A stretch of 60,431 bases of DNA from Halodesulfovibrio sp. MK-HDV (GTDB lineage: Bacteria; Desulfobacterota; Desulfovibrionia; Desulfovibrionales; Desulfovibrionaceae). The stretch is taken from assembly GCF_009914765.1 (NCBI RefSeq), contig NZ_WYDS01000024.1:1-60431 (forward strand). Reading direction: 5' to 3'. Position numbers and translations under genes: made by a program. The notes beneath the pieces are model-generated. The model worked only from the letters and a program-made list of their open reading frames with translations, had not been told where the DNA came from and ran no database searches. Positions 52,321-60,431 of this stretch are shown here, one piece after another (within the stretch, counting starts at the first letter, position 1; every line of letters starts with the position of its first letter).

Positions 52321-53355
52321 TTAACTATTACTATACAGTCTCGACCGTTCCACAACTTTTTTTACATACTGTTTCGTTTCATTATGTGGCAAATTATTCA
52401 GCAAGGCGGTATACACCTCTTTTGCAGTCATAGTGTTTACCTTTTGCACTGTTTTCGAAAGATTAGTGGTCCCCGTAAGGGTACGTGCAACATTCCCCGG
52501 CCCAGTATTATAAGCCGCTACTGACACAAGGTACGAAGTCATTATGTCTTTGACACCCTTAAAATACACATTCTTTAGCTTGCCTAGATACGCCACACCT
52601 AATTGAATGTTGTTCTTTGAATTATATAAATAGGCGGCAGTTGGTGTTACAGACTTTTTGAACACATATTGATAAGCATCACGCCCACCAGACTTTGGCA
52701 CCAACTGCATAAGCCCAAAGGCAGGTACATGCGATCTTGCAAATGGGTTAAAATACGATTCAGTATGAATTACTGCGAACACAAATTTGGGATCAATGCC
52801 ATATACAGCAGCATTTTTTAGCACATCTCTTTTGTACTTAGCAGCAGACTTTCTCAAGTAATCTGAAGGCAGCGGAATGCGTACTTTGACAATTTTCTTA
52901 CCGTTTTCTGTTGACGGCTTAAGAATGATGGCTTTCTTTTGTATATTAGGTTTGTTAGCCCCTGTTGACTCAATAGAGAACCCCGCCTGCTTATTGCATT
53001 TCGAATCAATCTTATGCAGATGCTTCTTAATAGCCGGAAGCGCAGCTTTTACAGGAGACTGAGTAGTTACAGGAACCAGAGATTCAATTTCAACAAAGCC
53101 TTTCTCAAAATTTACTGTGCTTCGTGTTGAGAGATTCTTGCTATAGTCCACCCATAACTTTGGAGTTGAGCCTTTAAAGCCCCCCCACTCTTTAACAATC
53201 TCTTTTTCAAAAGCAAAATAGCTGTTGGTTTCTTTATCCAAATACTGCGCAAAACCATCTAACTCTTCCTTTTGAAAATCATCAAATGATGAAGCAGCCA
53301 AACAGGGTGAAACGCATAATACTAACAAAACAATTTGGTATAGAATTTTTCGCAT
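52321..53355 (-). CDS. Lytic murein transglycosylase (MltC-like)
   Basis: 344-aa exported protein. Signal peptide to CLAA-SS (about residue 21; no clear lipobox). The N-terminal half resembles the MltC DUF3393 domain (FDDFQKEELDGFAQYLDKE, KLWVDYSKNLSTRSTVNFEKG) and the C-terminal half is an SLT domain with catalytic Glu in VIHTESYFNPFARS, GLMQLVP and AAYNTGPGNVART. It cleaves peptidoglycan glycan strands. In this run it would open or anchor to the cell wall for the other exported proteins. Confidence 0.87.
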   Translation of the reverse strand: MRKILYQIVLLVLCVSPCLAASSFDDFQKEELDGFAQYLDKETNSYFAFEKEIVKEWGGFKGSTPKLWVDYSKNLSTRSTVNFEKGFVEIESLVPVTTQSPVKAALPAIKKHLHKIDSKCNKQAGFSIESTGANKPNIQKKAIILKPSTENGKKIVKVRIPLPSDYLRKSAAKYKRDVLKNAAVYGIDPKFVFAVIHTESYFNPFARSHVPAFGLMQLVPKSGGRDAYQYVFKKSVTPTAAYLYNSKNNIQLGVAYLGKLKNVYFKGVKDIMTSYLVSVAAYNTGPGNVARTLTGTTNLSKTVQKVNTMTAKEVYTALLNNLPHNETKQYVKKVVERSRLYSNS

Positions 53356-53364
53356 TCACTCCCC

Positions 53365-54021
53365 CTAGTTACCGGAAACAATTTGGCCTTCTAACTTCAC
53401 TCCCTCCCAATATACCTCGCGAGGGGATGCACCTTTATACATTACGACAACTCGCTCCCGAACAGAGAGATCCTCATTCGTTTTAAAACGCACTTTTCTA
53501 CCTTCATCTGTCTTCAGCCACACAATATTATTACGTAAACGATACACAAGAGCATGTACCTCCCGCAGCATAACCTTGTCGTACTTCAGGGGAGCATCTT
53601 TAACCCACTCTGAACTTTTATCCTTTGGAATACTTACTCGAGCCCATAGCTGATGCCGATCTTCATCAAACCACAAGGCGGGAGGATTTGTGCGTAGCTG
53701 TAGCTTTGTCTTAAACTGCCCCTTACTATAGACGCTCTGTGATGATTGGCCATTGCTCTCTGACATACTGTCACCAGTCTGCGAAGACACAACAGATTCA
53801 AACTGACGAGCCAAGGCAACCTTTGCCCTTTTCTCCACATCACTAATTTCAGATTGTGTTGGCGTAGAGCCTTTAATGGAAATGAATGCCACGCCTGCAT
53901 ACTCTGCAAACTGGCTCACGTTACCCGAAAAGTACTCGGCTACCCATATTGGCTTTATGGCCAAACTCACACTCGGAAAACAAAGCAGAAATAAAAAGCA
54001 CATATAGATAAAACGAGGCAT
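53365..54021 (-). CDS. Exported protein, LPP20-like
   Basis: 218-aa protein with a signal peptide (cleavage after about SLA-IK, residue 21). It has EYFSGNVSQFAEYAGVAF and a stretch SDVEKRAKVALARQFESVVSS, a helix like those of LPP20/FlgT domains, then RHQLWARVSIPKDK. C-terminal part looks beta-rich. I do not recognise a named family. It sits nine bases from the transglycosylase gene, in the same operon. Confidence 0.65.
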   Translation of the reverse strand: MPRFIYMCFLFLLCFPSVSLAIKPIWVAEYFSGNVSQFAEYAGVAFISIKGSTPTQSEISDVEKRAKVALARQFESVVSSQTGDSMSESNGQSSQSVYSKGQFKTKLQLRTNPPALWFDEDRHQLWARVSIPKDKSSEWVKDAPLKYDKVMLREVHALVYRLRNNIVWLKTDEGRKVRFKTNEDLSVRERVVVMYKGASPREVYWEGVKLEGQIVSGN

Positions 54022-54035
54022 AACTTATCCCCTTC

Positions 54036-55451
54036 TTACATATAGCTAAAGACGAGCTGCCCATTCTTAGTGCCACAGGCACCAAGGCGGCGTAGCCTAA
54101 ATTCTCTGGCTTTTTTCATAACATCTACCTGCAATGAATCAGGATTTCCCAAATAAATAAGTTCAAACTCAATACTATGCTTCACAATAGGTCGAGACGT
54201 GACACTCTTAGTTAAGGGAAGTGCTTCAAGGCATCGCTGAAACTCATTAATTTGATCCATATTTCGAAAACCAGTCAACTGAACAAGAACCTTTGCACCG
54301 TTGTTAAACTGCTGATTAAGCGTACGATTAATCGCTGAAACAAATTCTTCTTCAATAGTTTCTAACGCATACCTATATGAATTGCGTTCCAGCAGCTCCA
54401 TATTGGCAGAAATTTCCACACTATCCTCGGGATCATTACTTATCTTGAACAAAACATCACGCACATTTTTACTATCGCTCACAGAGATGTTAATTTCTGT
54501 ACGCATCCCTTTCATAGTTGAATTTGCTGGGATATCGTACTGTTCTTTGTTCACATGAGCAGCAACGATGTATCGCGCAGAGCTTTTTTGTGATGTTACT
54601 GGATAATCAGCTTTTGAAAGAGCAGATTGCAACATACGAGTTAATCGCCCATCTTTTGTTGCAATGTAAAAAGAAGGTCGCCCAAGACTCTCTTTCACAG
54701 CATCAAGAGAGTGCTCATTTTCTTTTTCTGAAATTCGTGCTGCTATCTCGATGACATACTGTTTTCCTTTAACATACTCCTTAAGAATGGAGTATTTCTC
54801 GACCTGTCCATGAGAAATTGCAGCAACACCACTATGTAATTTTCCATTATTCTCAACGGTAGAGCGTGAAGCTGTTTGTACACCGGCATACTGCTCAACG
54901 GCATTGCGTAACGCCTGTGCAAGCGCTAATTTTCGCGCCTTAACAACACCAGGTTTCAATGAGGCTACACCACGAGCCTTTACTTCGTTAGAAGTATCAA
55001 GCTGCATAAGCGAATCACGCACAAATTGATTTTTCTCCGTAATAGCGAGGGCTACCCATGATTCACGTCCGGAATCACCACTTGCTACAACCTTGGTACT
55101 CTTTAAAAACGCTTGAACATTAGATGACACTTTTGAGAAAAAAGACTCTTTTGCTATGCCATCCTGATACGACATTTGAGCCGATTCAGAACCAGATACA
55201 GTTTCACCACCTAAAAAGGCTCCAAGCTGCTTTAAAGCATCAAGGCGAGCAATTTCTAATGCCTTGTTTGGACTTCTATGGCTGCCATGCCCAATACTAA
55301 TGATCCCCAACCCAGTTTTTTTACTTTTAAAAACTTCTACCCCTGCACCTCTATCCAGCATTTCATGGGCCTTTGCTTCGAACATATTCTGAGCAAACGC
55401 AGGTACAGACATGATAACAACCAACAACAGTCCAGCAATAAAACGTAGCAT
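54036..55451 (-). CDS. Exported FlgT/LPP20-like protein
   Basis: 471-aa exported protein. Signal peptide to AFA-QN (about residue 20). Two repeat-like helix-strand modules: ALEIARLDALKQLGAFLGG near residue 60 and ARKLALAQALRNAVEQYAGVQTAS split near 170, each followed by a strand of the type EKYSILKEYVKGKQYVIEIAARIS. That is the N-domain pattern of FlgT-type ring proteins. The C-terminal 200 residues include LMELLERNSYRYALETIEE-like helices (from the seen NMELLERNSYRYALE). ATG 55451 is used because AGGA lies six bases before it; starts further upstream lie in the hairpin. Confidence 0.65.
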   Translation of the reverse strand: MLRFIAGLLLVVIMSVPAFAQNMFEAKAHEMLDRGAGVEVFKSKKTGLGIISIGHGSHRSPNKALEIARLDALKQLGAFLGGETVSGSESAQMSYQDGIAKESFFSKVSSNVQAFLKSTKVVASGDSGRESWVALAITEKNQFVRDSLMQLDTSNEVKARGVASLKPGVVKARKLALAQALRNAVEQYAGVQTASRSTVENNGKLHSGVAAISHGQVEKYSILKEYVKGKQYVIEIAARISEKENEHSLDAVKESLGRPSFYIATKDGRLTRMLQSALSKADYPVTSQKSSARYIVAAHVNKEQYDIPANSTMKGMRTEINISVSDSKNVRDVLFKISNDPEDSVEISANMELLERNSYRYALETIEEEFVSAINRTLNQQFNNGAKVLVQLTGFRNMDQINEFQRCLEALPLTKSVTSRPIVKHSIEFELIYLGNPDSLQVDVMKKAREFRLRRLGACGTKNGQLVFSYM

Positions 55452-55461
55452 ACACATCCTC

Positions 55462-55501
55462 AAAAACTTGTGCAGGTAAAGCTCATCTACCTGCACAAGT
55501 T
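55462..55501 (-). terminator. Terminator-like hairpin between operon genes
   Basis: A perfect 14-bp stem (AACTTGTGCAGGTA with its complement, 9-base loop), followed on the minus strand by TTTTTG directly before the Shine-Dalgarno of the next gene. It can act as a partial terminator inside the operon. Confidence 0.65.
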
Positions 55502-55513
55502 CCTTTATTCTAG

Positions 55514-56212
55514 TTACCAGTCAAAGCTGTCTGAACCAGCACCGCCCTGTACAGCAGATTTGTTTCTATAAACATTCTTCTGCCCTTTTGCAGGAGCCAC
55601 TGCACTAGAAGAAGTTGAAGTTTTTGCAGAACGAGCAGACATCTTTTTTGCCTGTTTAACACTTTCTACATATCCAGCTTTGGTTGTTTTCTTACGTTTC
55701 TGGTCAACAACATCCATGATCCGGCTAAGGTAGTTTGATTTTTCCATTTTCATTGCCTGCCGTGCAGACTCACTAGTCAAATCAAAAATGGCCACATACA
55801 TTTTCTGGCCAGAAATAGGATGAATCAACTCTTTACCGTACACTTTGCCTAATCCGCTAATCTGTCGATTTTCAAAAGACTGCTTAAGAGTTGAAGCATA
55901 GCTTTGAAGTGCAATGGATTCATCTTTGCCATTCATGTTGTATGTCTTTTGTGCAAGATCGGCACGTTCGTATGCTGCTACATTCGCAAACAATGCTGTT
56001 GCGACTTCTTTACGCGCCATCATTTCTGCAATACCGCGGCCAGCCTTTCGGCTTGTTGATGATGTCCCAAGAGCAGCTGCACCAATGCCAATAAAGTGTG
56101 TTTCACCCTTATTGTCCTGGAATTTGCGTCCACCAATAGAAGAGCTCCAATCCTGACTTGTAAGCCATTCCGCAAGAGATTTTGCTTTAGGTGTTTTTTT
56201 TGTATTCAACAC
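55514..56212 (-). CDS. C-terminal half of a DUF6844-like exported protein (separate frame)
   Basis: 232 residues with no signal peptide of its own. It has HFIGIGAAALGTSS, then GRGIAEMMARKEVATALFANV (LPP20-type helix) and a Lys/Ser-rich tail. It overlaps the upstream gene, and the frames meet in eight T (56194-56201; A on the coding strand). Removing one A would fuse EYKK to TPKAKSLAEW and give one 549-aa protein (55514-57164), which would give this part the signal peptide it lacks. A start of its own (GTG/TTG at 56212-56209) is possible but less likely. Confidence 0.6.
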   Translation of the reverse strand: MLNTKKTPKAKSLAEWLTSQDWSSSIGGRKFQDNKGETHFIGIGAAALGTSSTSRKAGRGIAEMMARKEVATALFANVAAYERADLAQKTYNMNGKDESIALQSYASTLKQSFENRQISGLGKVYGKELIHPISGQKMYVAIFDLTSESARQAMKMEKSNYLSRIMDVVDQKRKKTTKAGYVESVKQAKKMSARSAKTSTSSSAVAPAKGQKNVYRNKSAVQGGAGSDSFDW

Positions 56213-57164
56213 CTTTCAAAAAAGCACGGACAGCTTTCTCGTTAGACTTACTCCAAGCAATCACAGTAACCATTTCAAAGCGTTCTTCAGACTCTACCCA
56301 GCCTTCAAACTGAGCCACAGTCATAGCACCTAGTAATGGCATGGCAGAACACAGTTGAGCTGAACTTGTAAGAGTTTCCTTTTCGGTTCCTTCGTAGCTT
56401 TTCATGGTATTTTGCAAATCTTCAAGTTCCTGATTTGCTTCGGTGTATCTTTTTTTAATTTTAGCTAATTTTTCATGCTTCTGAGCATCAATTTTGCCAG
56501 CATCAAAGTCACTATCGAGCTTTTTGATAGCAGCCTCTATCAACGCATTAACTCTGTCGCCAGTAGTTACACCTGCATTTGCTTCAACCTCTGCCTGCTC
56601 CTGCTGTGTAAGTAGTTTCATTACTTTTGATTTCTGAGCATGAATTTTTTTATTCAGCTTATCGAGCTTTTGATTAAACTGCTCATACAAGTCAGTGCCC
56701 GGTGTAGACACCTTGTCTTCAATACTCATATTTGTACGAATATATTTAATAACACTCGCGCGCGCAGAAAGAGTTGCTTCCATGGCTTTCAATGAACGCT
56801 TAATTAAAAAACTGTCATCGTATGAAGGATCTTCGCAATCGACACTTGCTTCACCAATGGCAATGAACACTTTTTTATCGCTGTTCCACCCTTCGGTTAC
56901 GCCGCGCTTTGTCAAAAATTCCTGTACCTTGTCTAATGCATTAACTTCCTGAGCCTGAGAAACATCTTTAGGCGCTTGCAGCAAATCCTGAACAGTTGCA
57001 TCTGCGACTGCATCTTCCATTGCCACCTGCGCGTTTTCGGCTACAGCTTGTACGTCTTGAACCGGATTGTTTTCTTCATACTCAACAGCAAAAGAACTTA
57101 CTGTCATGCACAACGTACACATAGTGGCAACTACTACGATTTTATAATAATGACTGATAACCAT
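56187..57164 (-). CDS. N-terminal half of a DUF6844-like exported protein
   Basis: 325-aa exported protein as written. Signal peptide near MCTLCMTVSSFA. Core: KVFIAIGEASVDCEDPSYDDSFL, then a long coiled coil (EQFNQKLDKLNKKIHAQKSK, KHEKLAKIKKRYTEANQELE) and MTVAQFEGWVESEERFEMV. It resembles DUF6844 proteins, which normally continue into a second LPP20-like domain, here found in the next frame. ATG 57164 has GGGAG before it; it overlaps the upstream gene's end region. Function unknown. Confidence 0.65.
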   Translation of the reverse strand: MVISHYYKIVVVATMCTLCMTVSSFAVEYEENNPVQDVQAVAENAQVAMEDAVADATVQDLLQAPKDVSQAQEVNALDKVQEFLTKRGVTEGWNSDKKVFIAIGEASVDCEDPSYDDSFLIKRSLKAMEATLSARASVIKYIRTNMSIEDKVSTPGTDLYEQFNQKLDKLNKKIHAQKSKVMKLLTQQEQAEVEANAGVTTGDRVNALIEAAIKKLDSDFDAGKIDAQKHEKLAKIKKRYTEANQELEDLQNTMKSYEGTEKETLTSSAQLCSAMPLLGAMTVAQFEGWVESEERFEMVTVIAWSKSNEKAVRAFLKGVEYKKNT

Positions 57165-57195
57165 CACACTCTCCCAGAACGTTATAAAAAGAAGT

Positions 57196-58551
57196 TTATA
57201 CATCAGTTATACGCTGTGTAATTTTTTTAATTACAGCGCGATTTTTAGGCGTAGCCATTGCACGTGCTGTAATGCAAAGCCATTTGGCATGATCAGTAAA
57301 TCCAAGATGCCAAACGCTCTCTGCATAACTAGCCATTGCTTCTCCATTGGTAGGTTGAAGCATTAGCAACTGCCGATATACAGCTGCACTGTCTCGCCAG
57401 TTCTTTTTTGCTTTAAAAACTGCACCTAAATAATCCCAGCACGATGCATTGGCAGGGCTTTGACTAATTGCTTTCATTAACTTTGTCTGAATAGCCCCAA
57501 CAGGCTCACGCTTCGCAAACATTTTTCGAGCAGATTGAAAACTAATCGTATCTATTGCTGTAACAGAAGGGTCCATAAAAAAGCACCCACCACTATCCAA
57601 GACCATTGACACAATATGTTCTGGTGCAAGTTGCAAGGATGAGGGATGGTTTAGTAAAAAAGATGTGAGAGAATTAGAGCTATAGGCGGTAATGGTTTCG
57701 AGCGACCAATCCTTTGGAAATGCAGCATGGGCAAGCATTGCAATGCTGAAAGGTTCAATATCGCCTTTAGGAAAGGAGTCATGCAATGTATGCATTATTG
57801 CATTATTTGCAGGAGAAACCGCCAGAAGGGCATAGTCAGCATCCACAATAGATTTCTTGGAAATCACCACATCCAACCGGCGCTGTGCGAGTGAGTTCGT
57901 ACGAAGTGAGTAGTTTGCCAACGGATAAGAGTCAGACAAGTCCGCAACAATAAAGCGTGCTGCTAAAAACTCTTCCCCAAGTTCTGCAAACAATTTGGAA
58001 AGCCTACTATTAGCACCTTCAGCAACAAGCGAGCGAATATACGCTTCCATTAGCGCAGCATAGTCTACCGTAGCCTCTTGGTATGCTTCCAACTGCTTGT
58101 TCAATGCGGCACGTTTTCCTGCAATCACAAGCCGGTATGTTTTTTTCACCGGCTTATCCACGAGTACTGCGACAGAAAGCCCATCTAAACCAAAAAAGGA
58201 TGTTCCCTGCGCCATAAAGTCTGATAGATCTTGTCTCAACACTGACGAGGTAATTCCCGTTGCAGCAGAAAATTGAGGAGAATTAGCATTTCCCCATTTT
58301 ACAAGTTCCTTTACGAGGCATTGGCGAGACTGCTTTTTCAAAACCTTACGACTTTCATCGTGTAAACGCGGCAACTCAACAATGACAAAAAAATCATCCT
58401 TGTATTCATACACTCCAGATGGAGACTGCATATACTTTGCTTCATATATTGCAGACCGCTTCATCGAATCATCAACAGAAGCATGTACGGGCGCTACATG
58501 CATCCCGATCCCAATGATCAGCAGCAGCCCCCCCAATGAACATAATTTCAT
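57196..58551 (-). CDS. Exported TPR-like protein of unknown function
   Basis: 451-aa protein with a signal peptide (cleavage near VHA-SV, residue 25). A central region has GEEFLAARFIVADLSDSYP and no named domain that I recognise; the C-terminal 90 residues form tetratricopeptide-like helices (ASCWDYLGAVFKAKKNWRDS, AAVYRQLLMLQPTNGEAMAS, YAESVWHLGF). TPR repeats suggest a scaffold for the other exported proteins of the operon. AGGGTG precedes the ATG, and a terminator separates it from the CsgG-like gene upstream. Confidence 0.68.
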   Translation of the reverse strand: MKLCSLGGLLLIIGIGMHVAPVHASVDDSMKRSAIYEAKYMQSPSGVYEYKDDFFVIVELPRLHDESRKVLKKQSRQCLVKELVKWGNANSPQFSAATGITSSVLRQDLSDFMAQGTSFFGLDGLSVAVLVDKPVKKTYRLVIAGKRAALNKQLEAYQEATVDYAALMEAYIRSLVAEGANSRLSKLFAELGEEFLAARFIVADLSDSYPLANYSLRTNSLAQRRLDVVISKKSIVDADYALLAVSPANNAIMHTLHDSFPKGDIEPFSIAMLAHAAFPKDWSLETITAYSSNSLTSFLLNHPSSLQLAPEHIVSMVLDSGGCFFMDPSVTAIDTISFQSARKMFAKREPVGAIQTKLMKAISQSPANASCWDYLGAVFKAKKNWRDSAAVYRQLLMLQPTNGEAMASYAESVWHLGFTDHAKWLCITARAMATPKNRAVIKKITQRITDV

Positions 58552-58563
58552 TATGCACCCTAT

Positions 58564-58598
58564 AAAAAAAGGGGAGAGAACACTCTCCCCTTTTTTTT
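58564..58598 (-). terminator. Strong bidirectional terminator after the CsgG-like gene
   Basis: GGGGAGAG/CTCTCCCC around AACA (reading plus) with seven A on one side and eight T on the other. It splits the lipoprotein pair from the rest of the run, so the TPR gene onward relies on readthrough or its own promoter. Confidence 0.88.
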
Positions 58599-59619
58599 AA
58601 TCTTTGTAGTTAGTTTCCCATTCTGGCGGGGTTGGCATGCCGTTGGAGACAGCAAAAACTTCATTGCGAGCCATGAAAGTTGGATCTGACTTAGCTTCTT
58701 CAACCAGTTCTTTAAGTTCTGGATCAGTGCTCCATTTTATGATTTTACCAGAAGATTTATGCGCACCTGGATGAACTTCACCAACAGCTAATGGCACATC
58801 AATCCCCATATCTTCTGTGTACATAATTATAGTCTGCTGCCCCATGAAGCCTTCTTCTTTACCCTTATCAAGGGCAAAGCGAGAGCCACGGATACCAACA
58901 ACCTGCGCACCAATTGGAAGCTTATTACCAAGACGGTTAGCGAGGACTTTGAGAGCATTGATGGAAGCCTGATTTATTGCGTCCGTTGCACCACGAGTTG
59001 GATCAAAACCACCAAGAATTTTTCCGGATGGAAGACGAACAAAAGTGCGCCTTGAGCGACCTTCCACATAGTCCGCTTCAACAATTTCATCAGTTTCAAC
59101 ATCAAGTAATTGATAATCGACACGCACAATATAAATAAGTTCATTGTTGTCTACTCGTTCATATTCTTCTTTCACGGCAGAAACACCACCAAAAAGAGTA
59201 TAATCTGCATTCAGGCCACGTCCAAAACGCATACGAGTTTTGCTGTCAGTCGTTCCCATATCCTGAAAACGTTTTTCAGCCATTTTTGCTTTCTGCCCAC
59301 CATGGCGAGAAACAATAGTAAAACGTTTCAGTTTACTAATTTCAGTTTCTAAAGAGGTAGAAACTGTTTCAACTGGAAATTCACCATAGTTATCTGAATC
59401 TTTATTAGGGAAGAAATAGACACCTACGACAAGGCGTTTGTAATTGTTTTGAGAATAGTTCTCGGGTAGCTCAATTTCTTTATCCGTTTTTATGTAGTCT
59501 GCTTTACTTGTTGTATGAAGAGTCGGATTAATCTGAATCCCGCTCTTCCCACCTACACAACCAGTCATCAATATTGCCACAGCAGTAATGCAAAGTAATA
59601 CCTTAAAAATATTGTTCAT
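58597..59619 (-). CDS. CsgG-like outer-membrane lipoprotein
   Basis: 340-aa lipoprotein; lipobox ILMTGC at about residue 21, mature end CVGGKSG. The middle matches the CsgG/FlgO-type domain: RLVVGVYFFPNKDSDNYGEFPVETVSTSLETEISK split near 65-100, RFTIVSRHGGQKAKMAEKRFQ, and GLNADYTLFGGVSAVKEEY, with YIVRVDYQLLDVETDEI. CsgG forms the curli secretion pore, while FlgO-like members build flagellar outer rings. It ends TPPEWETNYKD, echoing PEWETN in the LPP20 lipoprotein. No curli subunit gene is seen. Confidence 0.8.
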   Translation of the reverse strand: MNNIFKVLLCITAVAILMTGCVGGKSGIQINPTLHTTSKADYIKTDKEIELPENYSQNNYKRLVVGVYFFPNKDSDNYGEFPVETVSTSLETEISKLKRFTIVSRHGGQKAKMAEKRFQDMGTTDSKTRMRFGRGLNADYTLFGGVSAVKEEYERVDNNELIYIVRVDYQLLDVETDEIVEADYVEGRSRRTFVRLPSGKILGGFDPTRGATDAINQASINALKVLANRLGNKLPIGAQVVGIRGSRFALDKGKEEGFMGQQTIIMYTEDMGIDVPLAVGEVHPGAHKSSGKIIKWSTDPELKELVEEAKSDPTFMARNEVFAVSNGMPTPPEWETNYKD

Positions 59620-59620
59620 C

Positions 59621-60226
59621 TTAGCGTCCCTGATAAGTTCGTGCTCGATCTAAAGCAGCTCTATAATCGTTCATCCATGACAAGGCTTTAACGGAATACG
59701 TAGCTTGCTCTGAAGCGTGTGAAAAACCGTTGTACATCTTTTTGTATTCCAAAAAGTTAAAGGCCAGTTTGCCTACATCTACTTTGGATAATCCTACAAC
59801 AAGCAGATTTGCATCTTTAAGCAGGTGATTAGCCGTCTTAAGGCTGTCTATTTCATTATCAAGATACTTATTGTATTCCTTTTTATCTTCAGGAGACAAT
59901 GTATCAAGTGCTTCTTTAAAAGCTTCTTCTCCATACTCTTTACGAACTCGTTCCAACTTCAAAGCTACATAGCAATGCTCTGTACGTTCAACAGTCTTAT
60001 CCAGCATACCTGTAGATAACCCGTACATATCATCAATGCTTTGGAAAATTTTAGTTGTTCCTTCGTCGCTAATTTTTTCAAACCCATTCTCGGGTCTATT
60101 TTCCTGAAACTCTTCCCATGCCATTTGTTTAGAGCCAGCGCCGTCTTCTACTTTGGTTGCTTTTCCGCCGACACACCCAGCAGAAACAATCATAAGAACA
60201 CAGCAAAAAAATACTTTTTTAAACAT
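59621..60226 (-). CDS. Lipoprotein of unknown function, first gene of the envelope run
   Basis: 201-aa lipoprotein; lipobox VSAGC at residue 18 and mature end CVGGKAT, almost the same as its CsgG-like neighbour. The rest is helical and Lys/Glu-rich (ERVRKEYGEEAFKEALDTLS, EDKKEYNKYLDNEIDSLKTA). No family recognised. It is followed one base later by the CsgG-like gene, so the two are a unit. The upstream 200 bases to the window edge carry the promoter, not identified. Confidence 0.72.
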   Translation of the reverse strand: MFKKVFFCCVLMIVSAGCVGGKATKVEDGAGSKQMAWEEFQENRPENGFEKISDEGTTKIFQSIDDMYGLSTGMLDKTVERTEHCYVALKLERVRKEYGEEAFKEALDTLSPEDKKEYNKYLDNEIDSLKTANHLLKDANLLVVGLSKVDVGKLAFNFLEYKKMYNGFSHASEQATYSVKALSWMNDYRAALDRARTYQGR

Positions 60227-60431
60227 AGTCCCCCTCTTTTGCTAAAGACAAAAAACAGAAAGACCGTATTTTTTTTTTCGTCAAAATAGTCAACGATGCT
60301 TATCAAAGATTCGCTAACAGTACTTTTCTATCAAAATAACAGATTGAACTGTAAACTTTCCCCTCCTTATCGCAGCGTCACGACTTAGGTCACGTTCGCG
60401 GTAAGTACTCACTCTTCCTTTTATAGTAAAA

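Noticed and set aside
58597-59619. Curli secretion system based on the CsgG-like lipoprotein
   Set aside because: No curli subunit, CsgE, CsgF or CsgD-like genes are nearby; the neighbours are LPP20/FlgT-like instead.

Overview
The window reads as chromosomal DNA of a moderately AT-rich sulfate-reducing Desulfovibrionaceae bacterium, most like the marine Halodesulfovibrio/Desulfovibrio group. The evidence is the pairing of a glutaminyl-tRNA synthetase with tRNA-Gln, a D. gigas-type molybdenum aldehyde oxidoreductase followed by the DVU1551-1558-type accessory genes, a TunR-type integrase-fold tungstate/molybdate regulator beside modABC, and a probable selenocysteine codon. The genus is inference.

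Layout. 0.1-2.1 kb: tRNA-Gln(CUG) and glnS (minus strand). 2.7-7.7 kb: a complete branched-chain amino-acid ABC importer, livKHMGF, with a terminator after the binding protein. 7.8-11.8 kb: a DUF6765 gene frameshifted in a poly-A run, then a MoxR ATPase / VWA-metallopeptidase / unknown-protein trio. 12-18.6 kb (minus): a signalling operon of a large hybrid histidine kinase, CheR, CheB and a REC-GGDEF diguanylate cyclase. 19.1-37.2 kb: a molybdenum/tungsten island with a frameshifted TunR-like regulator, modABC, a DUF364 gene, a ModE-type repressor, a MoeA-like protein, the aldehyde oxidoreductase, and a train of maturation/accessory genes: flavin/Fe-S oxidoreductase, small Cys4 protein, methyltransferase, C-GCAxxG-C-C protein, radical SAM enzyme, AMP ligase, XdhC, an NTP transferase-HD fusion, and a frameshifted histidine phosphatase.

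37-43.6 kb: a patatin-like lipase, panF-yhdT, then a MarR regulator with matching operators in front of itself and an ArsP-like permease, a small Cys-rich protein, and decayed rhodanese/TSUP remnants. 43.65-51.5 kb: an accessory segment bounded by two diverged direct repeats, each a terminator hairpin joined to a tRNA-Glu 3' fragment. It holds an autotransporter, a prepilin peptidase lacking one catalytic Asp, a LuxR-type receptor, an APC-like transporter, and an exported rhodanese whose active-site loop contains in-frame TGA (probable selenocysteine). 51.7-60.2 kb (minus): a long run of exported proteins and lipoproteins (CsgG-like, LPP20, FlgT-like, DUF6844-like, a lytic transglycosylase, a TPR protein) that looks like an uncharacterised cell-envelope assembly.

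A recurring feature is that five genes are broken by what reads as one extra A in a poly-A run (A8-A9 in four, A5 in one). This could be homopolymer error, real decay or transcriptional slippage; the sequence alone cannot say which.
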